A DNA stretch of 64,000 bases, from the NCBI GenBank assembly GCA_030037895.1, contig JASHPW010000016.1, positions 1 to 64,000 on the forward strand. The letters are read 5' to 3'. Source of the DNA: Xanthobacteraceae bacterium. GTDB taxonomy: Bacteria; Pseudomonadota; Alphaproteobacteria; Rhizobiales; Xanthobacteraceae. Position numbers and translations under genes: made by a program. The notes beneath the pieces were generated by a model. It was given only the letters and a program-made list of their open reading frames with translations, did not search any database and was not told the origin of the DNA. Below, piece by piece: positions 25,911-33,983 of this stretch; the first letter of the stretch is position 1, and each line of letters starts with the position of its first letter.

Positions 25911-27928
25911 CGGCGACAACGTTGCTGCTCCTCGGCGCCGCCTCTCTGTGGGCGGCCGCAGTGGTGCTTGCCGCCTTCGCATCGGTACGCTGGGGGCTTG
26001 CCGCGTCGGCGCTCGTTTCGGCCGTTGGCGGCGCGCTCGCCGCGGCGGGCGGGATCGTCGTCGCGATCAATGGTTCGGGCGTTGCCTGGGTGGTCGGGGC
26101 CAGCAACATCGTCGGCGCCGTGAGCCTGCGGCTTGATCCGTTGGCCGCGGTATTCGTCGTGCTGCTCGGCCTGGTCGCGCTCGCGATCGGGCTATTTGCT
26201 CCGCGCTACCACGAGCTTGGCCGCGGCAGCAGCTTTTACCTCTCCTCCTACAACCTGGCCCTGCTCGCCTCGCTCGGCATCCTCGTCGCCGGGAACGCAA
26301 CTGTGTTCCTTGCCGCTTGGGAGTCGATGACGTTGTTCAGCTACTTGTTGATCCTGCGCCACCATCGCCGCGTCGGCGTCGCCAAGGCCGCTTTCCTTTT
26401 CTTGGCGCTGGGAGAAGTTGGCTTCGTTCTCATTGTGGCGGCTTTTGCCGTTCTTGCCGCGAAAACCGGGACGCTCGACTTTGCCGCGATGGCGAGCCGC
26501 AGCCACGCCGTCCCGCTCGCCTGGCGCGGCGTCGTCTTCGTGCTGGCGTTGATCGGCTTCGGCTTCAAGGCCGGCTTGGTTCCCCTGCACATCTGGCTTC
26601 CCGAAGCGCACCCGGTCGCGCCGGCGGATGGGTCGGGATTCTTGTCGGGAATGATTATCAAGCTCGGAGTTTACGGGATAATGCTCTTCGTGTTCGAGCT
26701 GCTCGGCGGAGGGCCGGTCTGGTGGGGAGTGCTGACAACGTGCATCGGAGCCCTCACGGCCGTGATCGGCGTCCTCTACGCGGTGATCGAGCGAGATTTC
26801 AAGCGGCTGCTTGCCTACCACAGCATTGAGAATATCGGCATCATCGTAACCGCCACCGGCGCCGCTATGATCTTTGCTGCGGATGGGCAGAATGCTCTCG
26901 GGGCCTTCCTGCTCATCGCCGCGCTCTATCACGTGATAAATCACGGCACCTACAAGACGCTCCTGTTCATGGAGGCGGGCGTTATCGAGCATGTAACGGG
27001 GACTCGAGACCTCGACCTGCTCGGCGGGCTCATTCATCGGCTCAAAGTTTCGACGGTGATCAGTCTCATTGGCACGCTCGGGATCGCCGGGCTTCCGCCG
27101 CTGAACGGCTTTGTCAGCGAGTGGCTCGTTTTCCAGGGACTCTTTCAAGGCTTTCGCATCGAGCCGTTGGTCGGTGTCGTGATGGTGATCGCCGGCGCGG
27201 CCTTGGCGCTGTCCGGCGGTCTCGCGATCATGGCATTTGCCCACGCCTTTGGAATCGCGTTCCTCGGAATGCCGCGAAGCCAGGATGCTGCCGATGCCCG
27301 CGAACAGGGGCAGCCGATTCTCGGCCCCGCGGTGTTGGCGGCCGCTTGCATTGCGCTGAGCATTGGCGCTCCCGCGGTCGTGCTGACGCTCGATCATGTC
27401 ACCAAATCGGTGACCGGCGTCGAGTTGCAGCCCAATTTACTCATTGCAAACCTCGCCATCATACCCGCTTACACGGGCTTCTCCTCGTTCTCGCCGACCT
27501 ATCTGGCCGCCTTCTTGTTCTGCGTCGTCGCGGTGCCGCTGCTTATATATTTCCTCAGCCGGCCACGGGCCAACACGCGGATCGTTCCGGTCTGGGACGG
27601 AGGCATTCTCGCGTTCAAGGCCAGAATGCAATATAGCGGTACCGCGTTCGCCAATCCGGTGCGTGTCACTTTCGACCAACTGTATCGGCCCCGCGTTCAC
27701 GTCGAGCGCGCCTCGGACGATCCGGCCGGTCGCGCGGGGCCGGTGCATTATCGCTTCCGCGTATTGCCGCTGTTCCAGCTCTACCTTTACCGGCCGATCG
27801 TGCGCGCAGTGGACTGGCTGGCGGAGACGATCCGGCCCATCCAATCAGGTGACGTCAACTTGTATCTGCTCTACATCTTCCTTGTCGTTGTCGCTGCCTA
27901 TCTCATTCATATGATCGATACGTTCTAA
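25907..27928 (+). CDS. HyfB-like antiporter-type membrane subunit of Ehr complex 2
   Basis: 673 residues with about 16 membrane helices. Ion-path residues: Glu in FLAAWESMTLFSYL, Lys in GFGFKAGLVPLHIWLPEAHP, Lys in VIERDFKRLLAYHSIENIG, and TGTRDLDLLGGLIHR as in HyfB proteins. Last gene of the operon, 40 residues shorter than its operon 1 paralogue. No clear terminator follows; the next 220 bases lead to the promoter of the third riboswitch. Confidence 0.88.
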   Translation: MTATTLLLLGAASLWAAAVVLAAFASVRWGLAASALVSAVGGALAAAGGIVVAINGSGVAWVVGASNIVGAVSLRLDPLAAVFVVLLGLVALAIGLFAPRYHELGRGSSFYLSSYNLALLASLGILVAGNATVFLAAWESMTLFSYLLILRHHRRVGVAKAAFLFLALGEVGFVLIVAAFAVLAAKTGTLDFAAMASRSHAVPLAWRGVVFVLALIGFGFKAGLVPLHIWLPEAHPVAPADGSGFLSGMIIKLGVYGIMLFVFELLGGGPVWWGVLTTCIGALTAVIGVLYAVIERDFKRLLAYHSIENIGIIVTATGAAMIFAADGQNALGAFLLIAALYHVINHGTYKTLLFMEAGVIEHVTGTRDLDLLGGLIHRLKVSTVISLIGTLGIAGLPPLNGFVSEWLVFQGLFQGFRIEPLVGVVMVIAGAALALSGGLAIMAFAHAFGIAFLGMPRSQDAADAREQGQPILGPAVLAAACIALSIGAPAVVLTLDHVTKSVTGVELQPNLLIANLAIIPAYTGFSSFSPTYLAAFLFCVVAVPLLIYFLSRPRANTRIVPVWDGGILAFKARMQYSGTAFANPVRVTFDQLYRPRVHVERASDDPAGRAGPVHYRFRVLPLFQLYLYRPIVRAVDWLAETIRPIQSGDVNLYLLYIFLVVVAAYLIHMIDTF

Positions 27929-28115
27929 GATTGTCGCCCTGCGCTTTCCGATCGATACACTGCCTATTCGTGTGATTCGTGGCGGCGCCCGCGATTCGCA
28001 GCGGGCGAGGGCCGAAATTGAAGCGTTGCATTGCAATTTAAGAGACATTTTAAGGGGTGGCGATGGTTCCAGGCCGCGGTGGAAATGCGGGCGCGAGCCG
28101 AGCGTGTCCTCGGCC

Positions 28116-28144
28116 TTGCTCGAGCGAACGTGAACGCCTATCTT
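28116..28144 (+). promoter_or_regulatory. Promoter of the dynamin/NUDIX operon
   Basis: TTGCTC (28116-28121) and TATCTT (28139-28144) are separated by exactly 17 bases. Transcription would start near 28151, at the first base of the downstream riboswitch. The same arrangement is found ahead of the riboswitches at 19.9 and 32.2 kb. Confidence 0.6.
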
Positions 28145-28152
28145 CTTTGGCA

Positions 28153-28203
28153 GGGGATGGGGTTCCCCCTTCGACCGCCAAGAAAAGGCTGATGACTCCT
28201 ACC
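28153..28203 (+). promoter_or_regulatory. Candidate fluoride riboswitch (crcB motif) before the dynamin/NUDIX operon
   Basis: This copy is closest to the family consensus: GGGGATGGGGTTCCCCC, then GACCGCC, AAGAAAA, GGCTGATGACTCCTACC. GGGGT in the first loop pairs with ACTCC (one G-U) for the pseudoknot, and GCC/GGC forms the second stem. The end of the aptamer (CCTACCGC) can instead pair with GCGGTGGG at 28214-28221, an alternative hairpin that would break the pseudoknot. The leader is about 275 bases long before the first gene. Confidence 0.9.
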
Positions 28204-28226
28204 GCGATATCAGGCGGTGGGAACAT

Positions 28227-28253
28227 GCGTGGTCCTGCACACGCTCTTATTTT
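28227..28253 (+). terminator. Weak candidate terminator in the riboswitch leader
   Basis: GCGTG (28227-28231) pairs with CACGC (28240-28244) over an 8-base loop, followed by TCTTATTTT. The stem is short, but its position just after the switch hairpin fits a transcription-attenuation platform. Confidence 0.35.
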
Positions 28254-28427
28254 GCCCGATATCGCGCCTCCTGCGGCGCCGAGCCGCGAACTAAGGTTCC
28301 GCGATGATCGATCCGGCGGTTTCGTCATGTCTTTCACCCTGTGGCATGGAGCGGAAGCTCGCCTTGAGCGAGAGTGGTCGCGTCTCCATCGGTGTTGGCG
28401 GACGATAAGCACACGGAGGAGACCACG

Positions 28428-28850
28428 ATGAAGAATCTGGCGCGGCCTTCCTTCTTCCGTGTTTTCGATTTGCTGCTGGGCACGACCAATCCCGGCTTGA
28501 AGCTGTCGTCGTGGATGCATGACGGCGTCGCCTGGGAGCGCGAACGCCACAGCTTCACCGGTCCCAAACACGGCCAGACCATCGAGATCTTCACTCTCAC
28601 GCGGCCGGGAAAACACGGTTGGAGCGTCATGATCGTCAAGGAATATTGGTGGGTCGGCAAGGAAAGCAGGGCATTGAAGGCGGTGCGTTGGGCCAAGCCG
28701 ATCGACGGCGAGCGCGACGACATCATGCAATGGTTCCGTGCGCAGGAAGCCGCGCTCGACCACCAATTGGAGGTTGGAGCCGCGTCTTCGGCGGAGCATG
28801 CGAATGGCGCCGAGGACATCGAGATGTTCGATACTGCCGATGACGACTAG
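28428..28850 (+). CDS. Unknown 140-aa protein of a fluoride-riboswitch operon
   Basis: I do not recognise the family. The protein has a basic N terminus (MKNLARPSFFRVFDLLLGTT), a region rich in Trp and aromatic residues (WMHDGVAWERERHSFTGP, GWSVMIVKEYWWVGKESRAL), a helix (DIMQWFRAQEAALDHQ) and an acidic tail ending DTADDD. No signal peptide or membrane helix is evident. The start has GGAGGA seven bases upstream. It is the first gene after the riboswitch, and the dynamin-like gene follows within about 15-40 bases, so the two should act together, perhaps at a membrane. Function unknown. Confidence 0.8.
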   Translation: MKNLARPSFFRVFDLLLGTTNPGLKLSSWMHDGVAWERERHSFTGPKHGQTIEIFTLTRPGKHGWSVMIVKEYWWVGKESRALKAVRWAKPIDGERDDIMQWFRAQEAALDHQLEVGAASSAEHANGAEDIEMFDTADDD

Positions 28851-28891
28851 TCGGCAGGAGGAGTTTGGAAGGCAGGGGAGCTTGGAAGAAA

Positions 28892-30721
28892 GTGGATCGA
28901 ACCACGGATACGACGGCTCTGTCGCCGAGAGAGAGCGGCTTTGGCTCGGACGTTTTAAACGTGCTCGAGCGGGCCGGCAGCCTCCTTGCGTCCGCGGTTG
29001 GCGCAGACTCTCCGTTGCGTATCCGGCTGCTGGCGCTCACCGACCGTCTCCGGCACGAGCGGTTGCAGATCGCGGTGCTCGGTCAATTCAAGCGCGGGAA
29101 AAGCACGTTCGTGAACGCCTTGCTCGGGGCGCCGCTGTTGCCGACCGCCGTCGTTCCGCTGACCGCGATTGCGACCTTCATTGCCTGGCGCGAGCAACCG
29201 CTGGTCATTGTCCGGTTTATGGGCGCAAAGCCGCCGCAGGAATTCACCGTCAATCGGGCCGACGACATTCGCGACGTTCTTTTTCGTTTCGTGACCGAGG
29301 AAGCAAACCCGAAGAACGAACTCGGGGTTGAGCGCGTCGAGCTTTTCTACCCCGCCGCCATTTTGGCCGACGGCACCGTGCTGATCGATACGCCGGGTAT
29401 CGGCTCGACGCTCGCGCACAACACCGAGGCGGCGCTGCGGCTGCTGGCGGAGTGCGATGCGTCGCTGTTCGTCGTATCGGCCGACCCGCCGATCACCGAG
29501 GTGGAGCTCGGCTATCTGCGGCGGTTGAAGCCCAAAACCGGCCGCACGTTCTTTGTCGTCAACAAGATCGATTACCTCACCGGCGACGAACAACGGACGG
29601 TCGTAGATTTCCTGCGCAAGGTATTGACGGGTGAATCGTTTATCGATCCCGGAGCGCCGATTTTCGGCATATCGGCGCGTCTGGGACTGGCGGCCAAGCA
29701 GGAGCAAAATCGCGAGGCCCTGGAAAGGAGCGGCATAACGGAAATCGAGGACCATCTCGTCCATTATCTGGCAACGGAGAAAACGCGGTCTCTGCAGGAA
29801 GCGGTCAGGCGAAAGGCGGCGGACATCGTGGCGCAAGCGGGCGGCGAGATCGAGCTTTCCGCCAAAGCGCTCAAAATGCCGCTGCAGCAGTTGGAGCAGA
29901 AGTCGTCCGACTTTGCCCAGACGCTCCGTTCGATCGAGGCGCAGCGCTTGACGATCGGCGATCTTCTGGCCGGCGACCGGCGGCGCCTGGTCGGCGATCT
30001 CGAAGCGCAAATCCAGGGTTTGCGCGAAAGCGCATTGTCCCGGCTGACGCAGGTGATCGATGAAGGCTTGGCTCATGCGGAAACCGCGTGGGAAGAAAAG
30101 GTCAAATCGACGGTCTCCGCGGCTATCGAGCAGATCTTTGGCGACGCCAACGAGCGCTTCATCGAAGCATTCTCGCGGCAAGCGGGAGACATCCTTGCCG
30201 GTCACCGGCGGCGGATCGACGCGCTGGTCGATGACGTGCGCCGCACCGCGGCCGAGATGTTCGATGTCGTGTTCGCGCCCGAGGGCGAGCCGGAAGCCTT
30301 TCGGCTGCGGCAAGAACCGTATTGGGTCACGGAGCGCATCGCTTCGACGCTCATTCCCGACTTCGGCCGGCTGATCGACCGGGCGTTGCCCGCGGCGCTT
30401 CAGCGCCGCCGGCGCCGGACCCGCATCATCGCGGAGACGAATGAGCTGATCATACGCAATGCCGAAAGTCTGCGCTGGGCGATATTGCGCGGTCTCGATG
30501 AGACCTTTCGTGCCGCCGCCATGCAGATGGAGGAGAGGCTCGGCGACGCGCTCACTGCTACCAGGGGCGTCATCGAGGATGCCTTGGCGCGCCGCCGCGA
30601 TCGCTCATTTGCAACCGAACCGGCGCTCGATCGACTGCACCGCTCGCTGCAGGCATTGGCCGCGATCCGCGACGCGCTGCTGACGTCGGACCGAAGCATG
30701 GCCCAAGGAGCATCAATGTGA
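28892..30721 (+). CDS. Bacterial dynamin-like GTPase
   Basis: 609 residues. G-domain motifs: P-loop GQFKRGKST (about 64-72), switch Thr in VPLTAIAT, DTPGIG (about 166-171) and NKID (about 224-227). The long helical C-terminal part (residues 300-600) is rich in charged residues and resembles the stalk of bacterial dynamin-like proteins, which tubulate or repair membranes. A short hydrophobic patch lies near FRLRQEPYWVTERIASTLIPDFG and may be the paddle. The GTG at 28892 is my choice of start; a TTG at 28865 is possible. It sits in the fluoride-riboswitch operon between the unknown protein and the NUDIX gene, with which it overlaps by GTGA. A role in membrane protection during fluoride stress is inference. 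Confidence 0.87.
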   Translation: MDRTTDTTALSPRESGFGSDVLNVLERAGSLLASAVGADSPLRIRLLALTDRLRHERLQIAVLGQFKRGKSTFVNALLGAPLLPTAVVPLTAIATFIAWREQPLVIVRFMGAKPPQEFTVNRADDIRDVLFRFVTEEANPKNELGVERVELFYPAAILADGTVLIDTPGIGSTLAHNTEAALRLLAECDASLFVVSADPPITEVELGYLRRLKPKTGRTFFVVNKIDYLTGDEQRTVVDFLRKVLTGESFIDPGAPIFGISARLGLAAKQEQNREALERSGITEIEDHLVHYLATEKTRSLQEAVRRKAADIVAQAGGEIELSAKALKMPLQQLEQKSSDFAQTLRSIEAQRLTIGDLLAGDRRRLVGDLEAQIQGLRESALSRLTQVIDEGLAHAETAWEEKVKSTVSAAIEQIFGDANERFIEAFSRQAGDILAGHRRRIDALVDDVRRTAAEMFDVVFAPEGEPEAFRLRQEPYWVTERIASTLIPDFGRLIDRALPAALQRRRRRTRIIAETNELIIRNAESLRWAILRGLDETFRAAAMQMEERLGDALTATRGVIEDALARRRDRSFATEPALDRLHRSLQALAAIRDALLTSDRSMAQGASM

Positions 30722-31410
30722 CCCTTCGCCGACGCGCCCGAGGACGTTTGGCAATGCCGCGCGGCAAAGCCAAATCCGGCGATCCGACTCTCGTCATGCT
30801 TCTCGCCGACCCCGAAATCCGCTTGCTCATGCGCGCGGACAACGTCAATGAAGACGAGCTGCGGAATATGTTCAATAACATTTCGGTTCGGCTTCGCGAG
30901 GCAAGCGGCTCTCTAAAGAACAGAGGGCGACGGACGAAGGATGCCGGGACGCGCAAATACCGGCGCGGCGTCGGTATCATGCTTGTGAACGCGCGTACCG
31001 AGGCATTCATCGCCCGACGCAACGACGTGCCCGGAAAGGTCTGGCAGATGCCGCAAGGCGGCATCGACCGCGGCGAAACTCCAAGGCAGGCCGCATTCCG
31101 TGAGCTAAAGGAAGAGATCGGGACCAACAATGCGGAGATCATCGCCGAGAGCAAGCGCTGGCTCTATTACGACCTGCCCGCGGGCTTGGCGAAGCAGGCA
31201 TGGGGCGGGCGCTGGCACGGACAGCGCCAAAAATGGTTTGTGATGATGTTCAAGGGGAAGGACGCGGATATCAATCTCGCCGTCAAGGATCCGGAATTCG
31301 ACGCCTGGCGCTGGGTTCCGGTTCGTGAATTGCAAAGGCTCGCAGTCTCCTTCAAGAGGAAACTCTATGTGTCTCTACTCGGAGAGTTTGCGTCGATTTT
31401 TCGTGATTGA
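30718..31410 (+). CDS. NUDIX hydrolase, RppH-like
   Basis: 230 residues. The NUDIX box is complete, GGIDRGETPRQAAFREL then KEEIG (about 114-135). The core YRRGVGIMLVN, VWQMPQGG and WLYYDLP is that of RppH/diadenosine polyphosphate hydrolases, which remove pyrophosphate from 5' RNA ends or cleave Ap4A. An extra basic N-terminal region of about 75 residues precedes the domain and is absent from housekeeping RppH. The GTG at 30718 overlaps the dynamin stop; an internal ATG at 30754 (MPRGKAKSG) is possible. Last gene of the operon. Fluoride blocks metal-dependent pyrophosphate chemistry, which may explain the link, but this is inference. Confidence 0.87.
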   Translation: MTLRRRARGRLAMPRGKAKSGDPTLVMLLADPEIRLLMRADNVNEDELRNMFNNISVRLREASGSLKNRGRRTKDAGTRKYRRGVGIMLVNARTEAFIARRNDVPGKVWQMPQGGIDRGETPRQAAFRELKEEIGTNNAEIIAESKRWLYYDLPAGLAKQAWGGRWHGQRQKWFVMMFKGKDADINLAVKDPEFDAWRWVPVRELQRLAVSFKRKLYVSLLGEFASIFRD

Positions 31411-31450
31411 TCGCGACAAAGACCGATTGATATTTCTCCGGCTTCCTCAA

Positions 31451-32077
31451 TCAAGTCGGCCCGAGTCCGGCGAGGTGAGAGGTTTCGTTGATCCGTAGCA
31501 CCGCGGGCGTGTCTTCATTGAAGTCGATCTCGCTGATGCCGCAGGGCTCGAGGACGAGGCGCCAATACGCGGACAGCGGCTGATCGAGCACCTGCATCAG
31601 CAGTGCGCGATTGATGCTGTCGTGGCCGACGAGGACGACGACCTGGCCGCGATGGTGCGCCAGCACGTAGCGCCAGACATCGCCGGCGCGCGCGGCCAGA
31701 TCCTGAAGGGATTCCCCGTTCGGGAAGCGGAACAATTGCGGCATCGTCTGCCAAGTGGCGAACGACTTCGGGACGGCGCTCCTGATGTCTTCATACGTCT
31801 TCCACTGCCAATCTCCATAATCCAGATCGTTGAGCGGCCCAAGAACCTCGCTCGGGACGTTGCACGCTTCGGCAATCGCGGCTCCCGTCGCCACGCACCG
31901 ACTCATGGGGCTGGTGTAGACCGCGCGCGTCCGCCAGGACGCGGCGATCCGCCGGGCGCTCGCCCTGGCCTGGGCGACGCCCAAAGCGGTGAGCGGAACG
32001 TCGGCCCGCCCGCGGAAGCGCGGCGGCGCGATGCCTTCGACGTGCCCGTGGCGCGTCAGAATGATCTTGGTCGTCAC
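31451..32077 (-). CDS. Histidine phosphatase family protein
   Basis: 208 residues with the phosphoglycerate-mutase-like fold. Catalytic RHG is in LTRHGHVEG (residues 7-9 region), the acid in GPLNDLDYGDWQ, and the second His in VGHDSINRALL. The GTG at 32077 follows a GGAGG site by nine bases and places RHG at the usual distance from the N terminus. It resembles the alpha-ribazole phosphatase/PGM-like branch; its substrate cannot be assigned. It is convergent with the NUDIX gene and divergent from the fourth riboswitch operon, whose promoter lies 60 bases away. It may be part of the same stress island. Confidence 0.83.
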   Translation of the reverse strand: MTTKIILTRHGHVEGIAPPRFRGRADVPLTALGVAQARASARRIAASWRTRAVYTSPMSRCVATGAAIAEACNVPSEVLGPLNDLDYGDWQWKTYEDIRSAVPKSFATWQTMPQLFRFPNGESLQDLAARAGDVWRYVLAHHRGQVVVLVGHDSINRALLMQVLDQPLSAYWRLVLEPCGISEIDFNEDTPAVLRINETSHLAGLGPT

Positions 32078-32138
32078 TCCGTGGGTCCTCCGACGGCGCG
32101 GTCGCGCGCGATGCCCCATGCTCCGATCGACGCCCGCC

Positions 32139-32166
32139 TTGACGGCGGCACCTGGGCGTCTATATC
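32139..32166 (+). promoter_or_regulatory. Promoter of the MutS-like operon
   Basis: TTGACG (32139-32144) and TATATC (32161-32166) with a 16-base spacer. The predicted start of transcription (about 32173) is a few bases ahead of the riboswitch. Confidence 0.65.
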
Positions 32167-32177
32167 AAGATCGAGAC

Positions 32178-32225
32178 TGGGCATGGAGTCGCCATTATCT
32201 GCCGAAAAGGCTAATGACTCCTACC
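32178..32225 (+). promoter_or_regulatory. Candidate fluoride riboswitch (crcB motif) before the MutS-like operon
   Basis: The aptamer reads TGGGCATGGAGTCGCC (first stem-loop), ATTATCTGCC, GAAAA, GGCTAATGACTCCTACC. GGAGT and ACTCC form a perfect pseudoknot and GCC/GGC the second stem. It shares AAAAGGCTRATGACTCCTAC with the copy at 28.15 kb. The 3' strand is also the 5' arm of a competing hairpin (see the next entry). Confidence 0.87.
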
Positions 32226-32279
32226 GCGGATGGGCGCGGTAGGAGGGTCCGTGGGGGCCCGCCGCGCGGCGGGCTTTTT
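32218..32279 (+). terminator. Switch hairpin and intrinsic terminator of the fourth riboswitch
   Basis: CTCCTACCGCG (32218-32228) pairs perfectly over 11 bp with CGCGGTAGGAG (32235-32245), using the aptamer's own pseudoknot strand. A second hairpin GCCCGCC/GGCGGGC (32257-32274) is followed by TTTTT (32275-32279), a textbook intrinsic terminator. When fluoride holds the aptamer, the freed CGCGG arm could pair with CCGCG in the terminator stem and prevent termination. That mechanism is inference; the hairpins are seen directly. Confidence 0.8.
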
Positions 32280-32354
32280 GTTGGCAGGAGACCTCCCGCC
32301 GCAATCGGTCCGCGTCAACGTTGGACGAAGAGACGCGAGCGGACGAGCTGTAAC

Positions 32355-33983
32355 ATGGCGAATGCGGCAAACCCCGACATGCTCGACCGCGGCCGCGTGC
32401 GCCGGCCGGCTCCGTCAGCGGATCAGGCGGTGATGGAGAGACCCGAGCCGGCGGCCGTCATCAGCATTCTGTTCGAGCGGCCGGCCGACCGCGGCGGCGA
32501 CTCCCTCACCGCGCCCGCTTATTTTGTCAACCTCAATTGCGATCAGATCGTCGACGCCGTTACCGCCGGCAAGGACGAATACAATCTGAAGCCGTTCTTT
32601 TACGACTGTCTCACGCGCGTCGACGCGATCCGCTATCGTCACGAGGTGATGCGGGATCTCGAGAGCCAGTTCCTCTATGAACGCGTCATCGGCTTCGCCG
32701 CCAGCATGCGCGACATGCGCGAGCATCTCCGTCGCGCGCAAAAGATGCATTACAAGGAGCAGAGGCAGGCGTGGTTCCTGGACGCGGTCGCGATCTATTG
32801 CGCCGCCGTCGGCGGGTTCGCCGACGACCTCGCCGAGACGGATCTGAAATCCCGCGGCTTCCTGCGCTTGCGCGACTATATGGCGAGCTACGCCGGTTCC
32901 GCCCGCTTCCGGTCGCTTCTCTCCGCGACCAAGAAGCTTAAGGATGATTTGGCGGCGATAGAATATTGCGTGCTGGCAAAGGGGACGAGCTTTACCGTTT
33001 GCAAATATGAGGACGAGACCGATTACAGCGTCGAAGTCGAGGAAACGTTCGCGAAATTCAAGCAGGGCGCCGCCAGGGATTACCGGGTCAAGTTCCCGGC
33101 CAGCGAGGACATGAACCATGTCGAAGCCAAGATCCTGGAATTCGTCGCCAAATTGCATCCCGAAGTTTTCGTCGCCTTGGACGATTATTGCGCCAGAAAC
33201 GGCGATTTTGTCGACCGAACCGTCGCTGTCTTTGACCGCGAAGTTCAATTCTACATCGCCTATTTGGAACACATCGCCGTACTGACGCGCGCGCGGCTGC
33301 AGTTCTGTTATCCGCGCATGTCCGACAAGACCAAGGACGTCTATGCCTTTGACGGATTCGATATTGCGCTCGCCCACAAGCTCGTCGGCGAAGGCGGATC
33401 CGTGGTCTGCAACGACTTTCATCTTCAGGGTCAGGAGCGGATCCTGGTCGTGTCCGGTCCCAATCAAGGCGGAAAAAGCACCTTTGCCCGCACATTTGGA
33501 CAGATGCATTACCTGGCGAGCATCGGCTGTCCGGTGCCGGGCAGGGAAGCGCAACTTCTACTCTTCGACCAGATGTTCACCCATTTCGAGAAAGTGGAAA
33601 AGGTCGAGAACCTCCGCGGCAAGCTGGAAGATGATTTGGTGAGAATTTACGAGATTCTCAATCAAGCCACGTCGCGCTCAATCATCATCATGAACGAAAT
33701 TTTCACCTCCACGACGATTCAGGATGAGTCTTTCTTGAGCAAGAAGGTGATGGAGAAAATAGTGGAGCTGGACTTGATTTGCGTTTGGGTGACTTTCGTC
33801 GACGAATTGGCGTCGTTCGGACCGCAAACCGTTTCCATGTGCAGCATGGTCGTTCCGGAAAATCCGGCGTTGCGGACCTTCAAGGTGGTGAGACGGCCGG
33901 CCGACGGGCTTGCCTATGCCATGGCGATTGCTCAGAAGTACGGGCTGACCTACGACGCAATCACGGAGCGGATCAGGTCATGA
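32355..33983 (+). CDS. MutS-like ATPase 1 (MutS domain V protein)
   Basis: 542 residues. The C-terminal part has the MutS ATPase motifs: VVSGPNQGGKSTFARTFG (P-loop about 368-376), and Walker B IIIMNEIFTSTT (about 443-454), then a region like the MutS signature helix. The N-terminal 330 residues are helical, like the lever/clamp of MutS, without the mismatch-binding domain I (no FxE motif seen). It is therefore not a standard mismatch-repair MutS. The ATG at 32355 starts 75 bases after the riboswitch terminator. It overlaps the next gene by ATGA. The two MutS-like proteins probably form a heterodimeric ABC-type ATPase. MutS-like genes are among those reported behind crcB-motif RNAs. Confidence 0.85.
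   Translation: MANAANPDMLDRGRVRRPAPSADQAVMERPEPAAVISILFERPADRGGDSLTAPAYFVNLNCDQIVDAVTAGKDEYNLKPFFYDCLTRVDAIRYRHEVMRDLESQFLYERVIGFAASMRDMREHLRRAQKMHYKEQRQAWFLDAVAIYCAAVGGFADDLAETDLKSRGFLRLRDYMASYAGSARFRSLLSATKKLKDDLAAIEYCVLAKGTSFTVCKYEDETDYSVEVEETFAKFKQGAARDYRVKFPASEDMNHVEAKILEFVAKLHPEVFVALDDYCARNGDFVDRTVAVFDREVQFYIAYLEHIAVLTRARLQFCYPRMSDKTKDVYAFDGFDIALAHKLVGEGGSVVCNDFHLQGQERILVVSGPNQGGKSTFARTFGQMHYLASIGCPVPGREAQLLLFDQMFTHFEKVEKVENLRGKLEDDLVRIYEILNQATSRSIIIMNEIFTSTTIQDESFLSKKVMEKIVELDLICVWVTFVDELASFGPQTVSMCSMVVPENPALRTFKVVRRPADGLAYAMAIAQKYGLTYDAITERIRS

Noticed and set aside
28057-28431. 124-codon frame MAMVPGRGG... in the leader of the dynamin operon
   Set aside because: It covers the promoter and the riboswitch and has no protein-like features.
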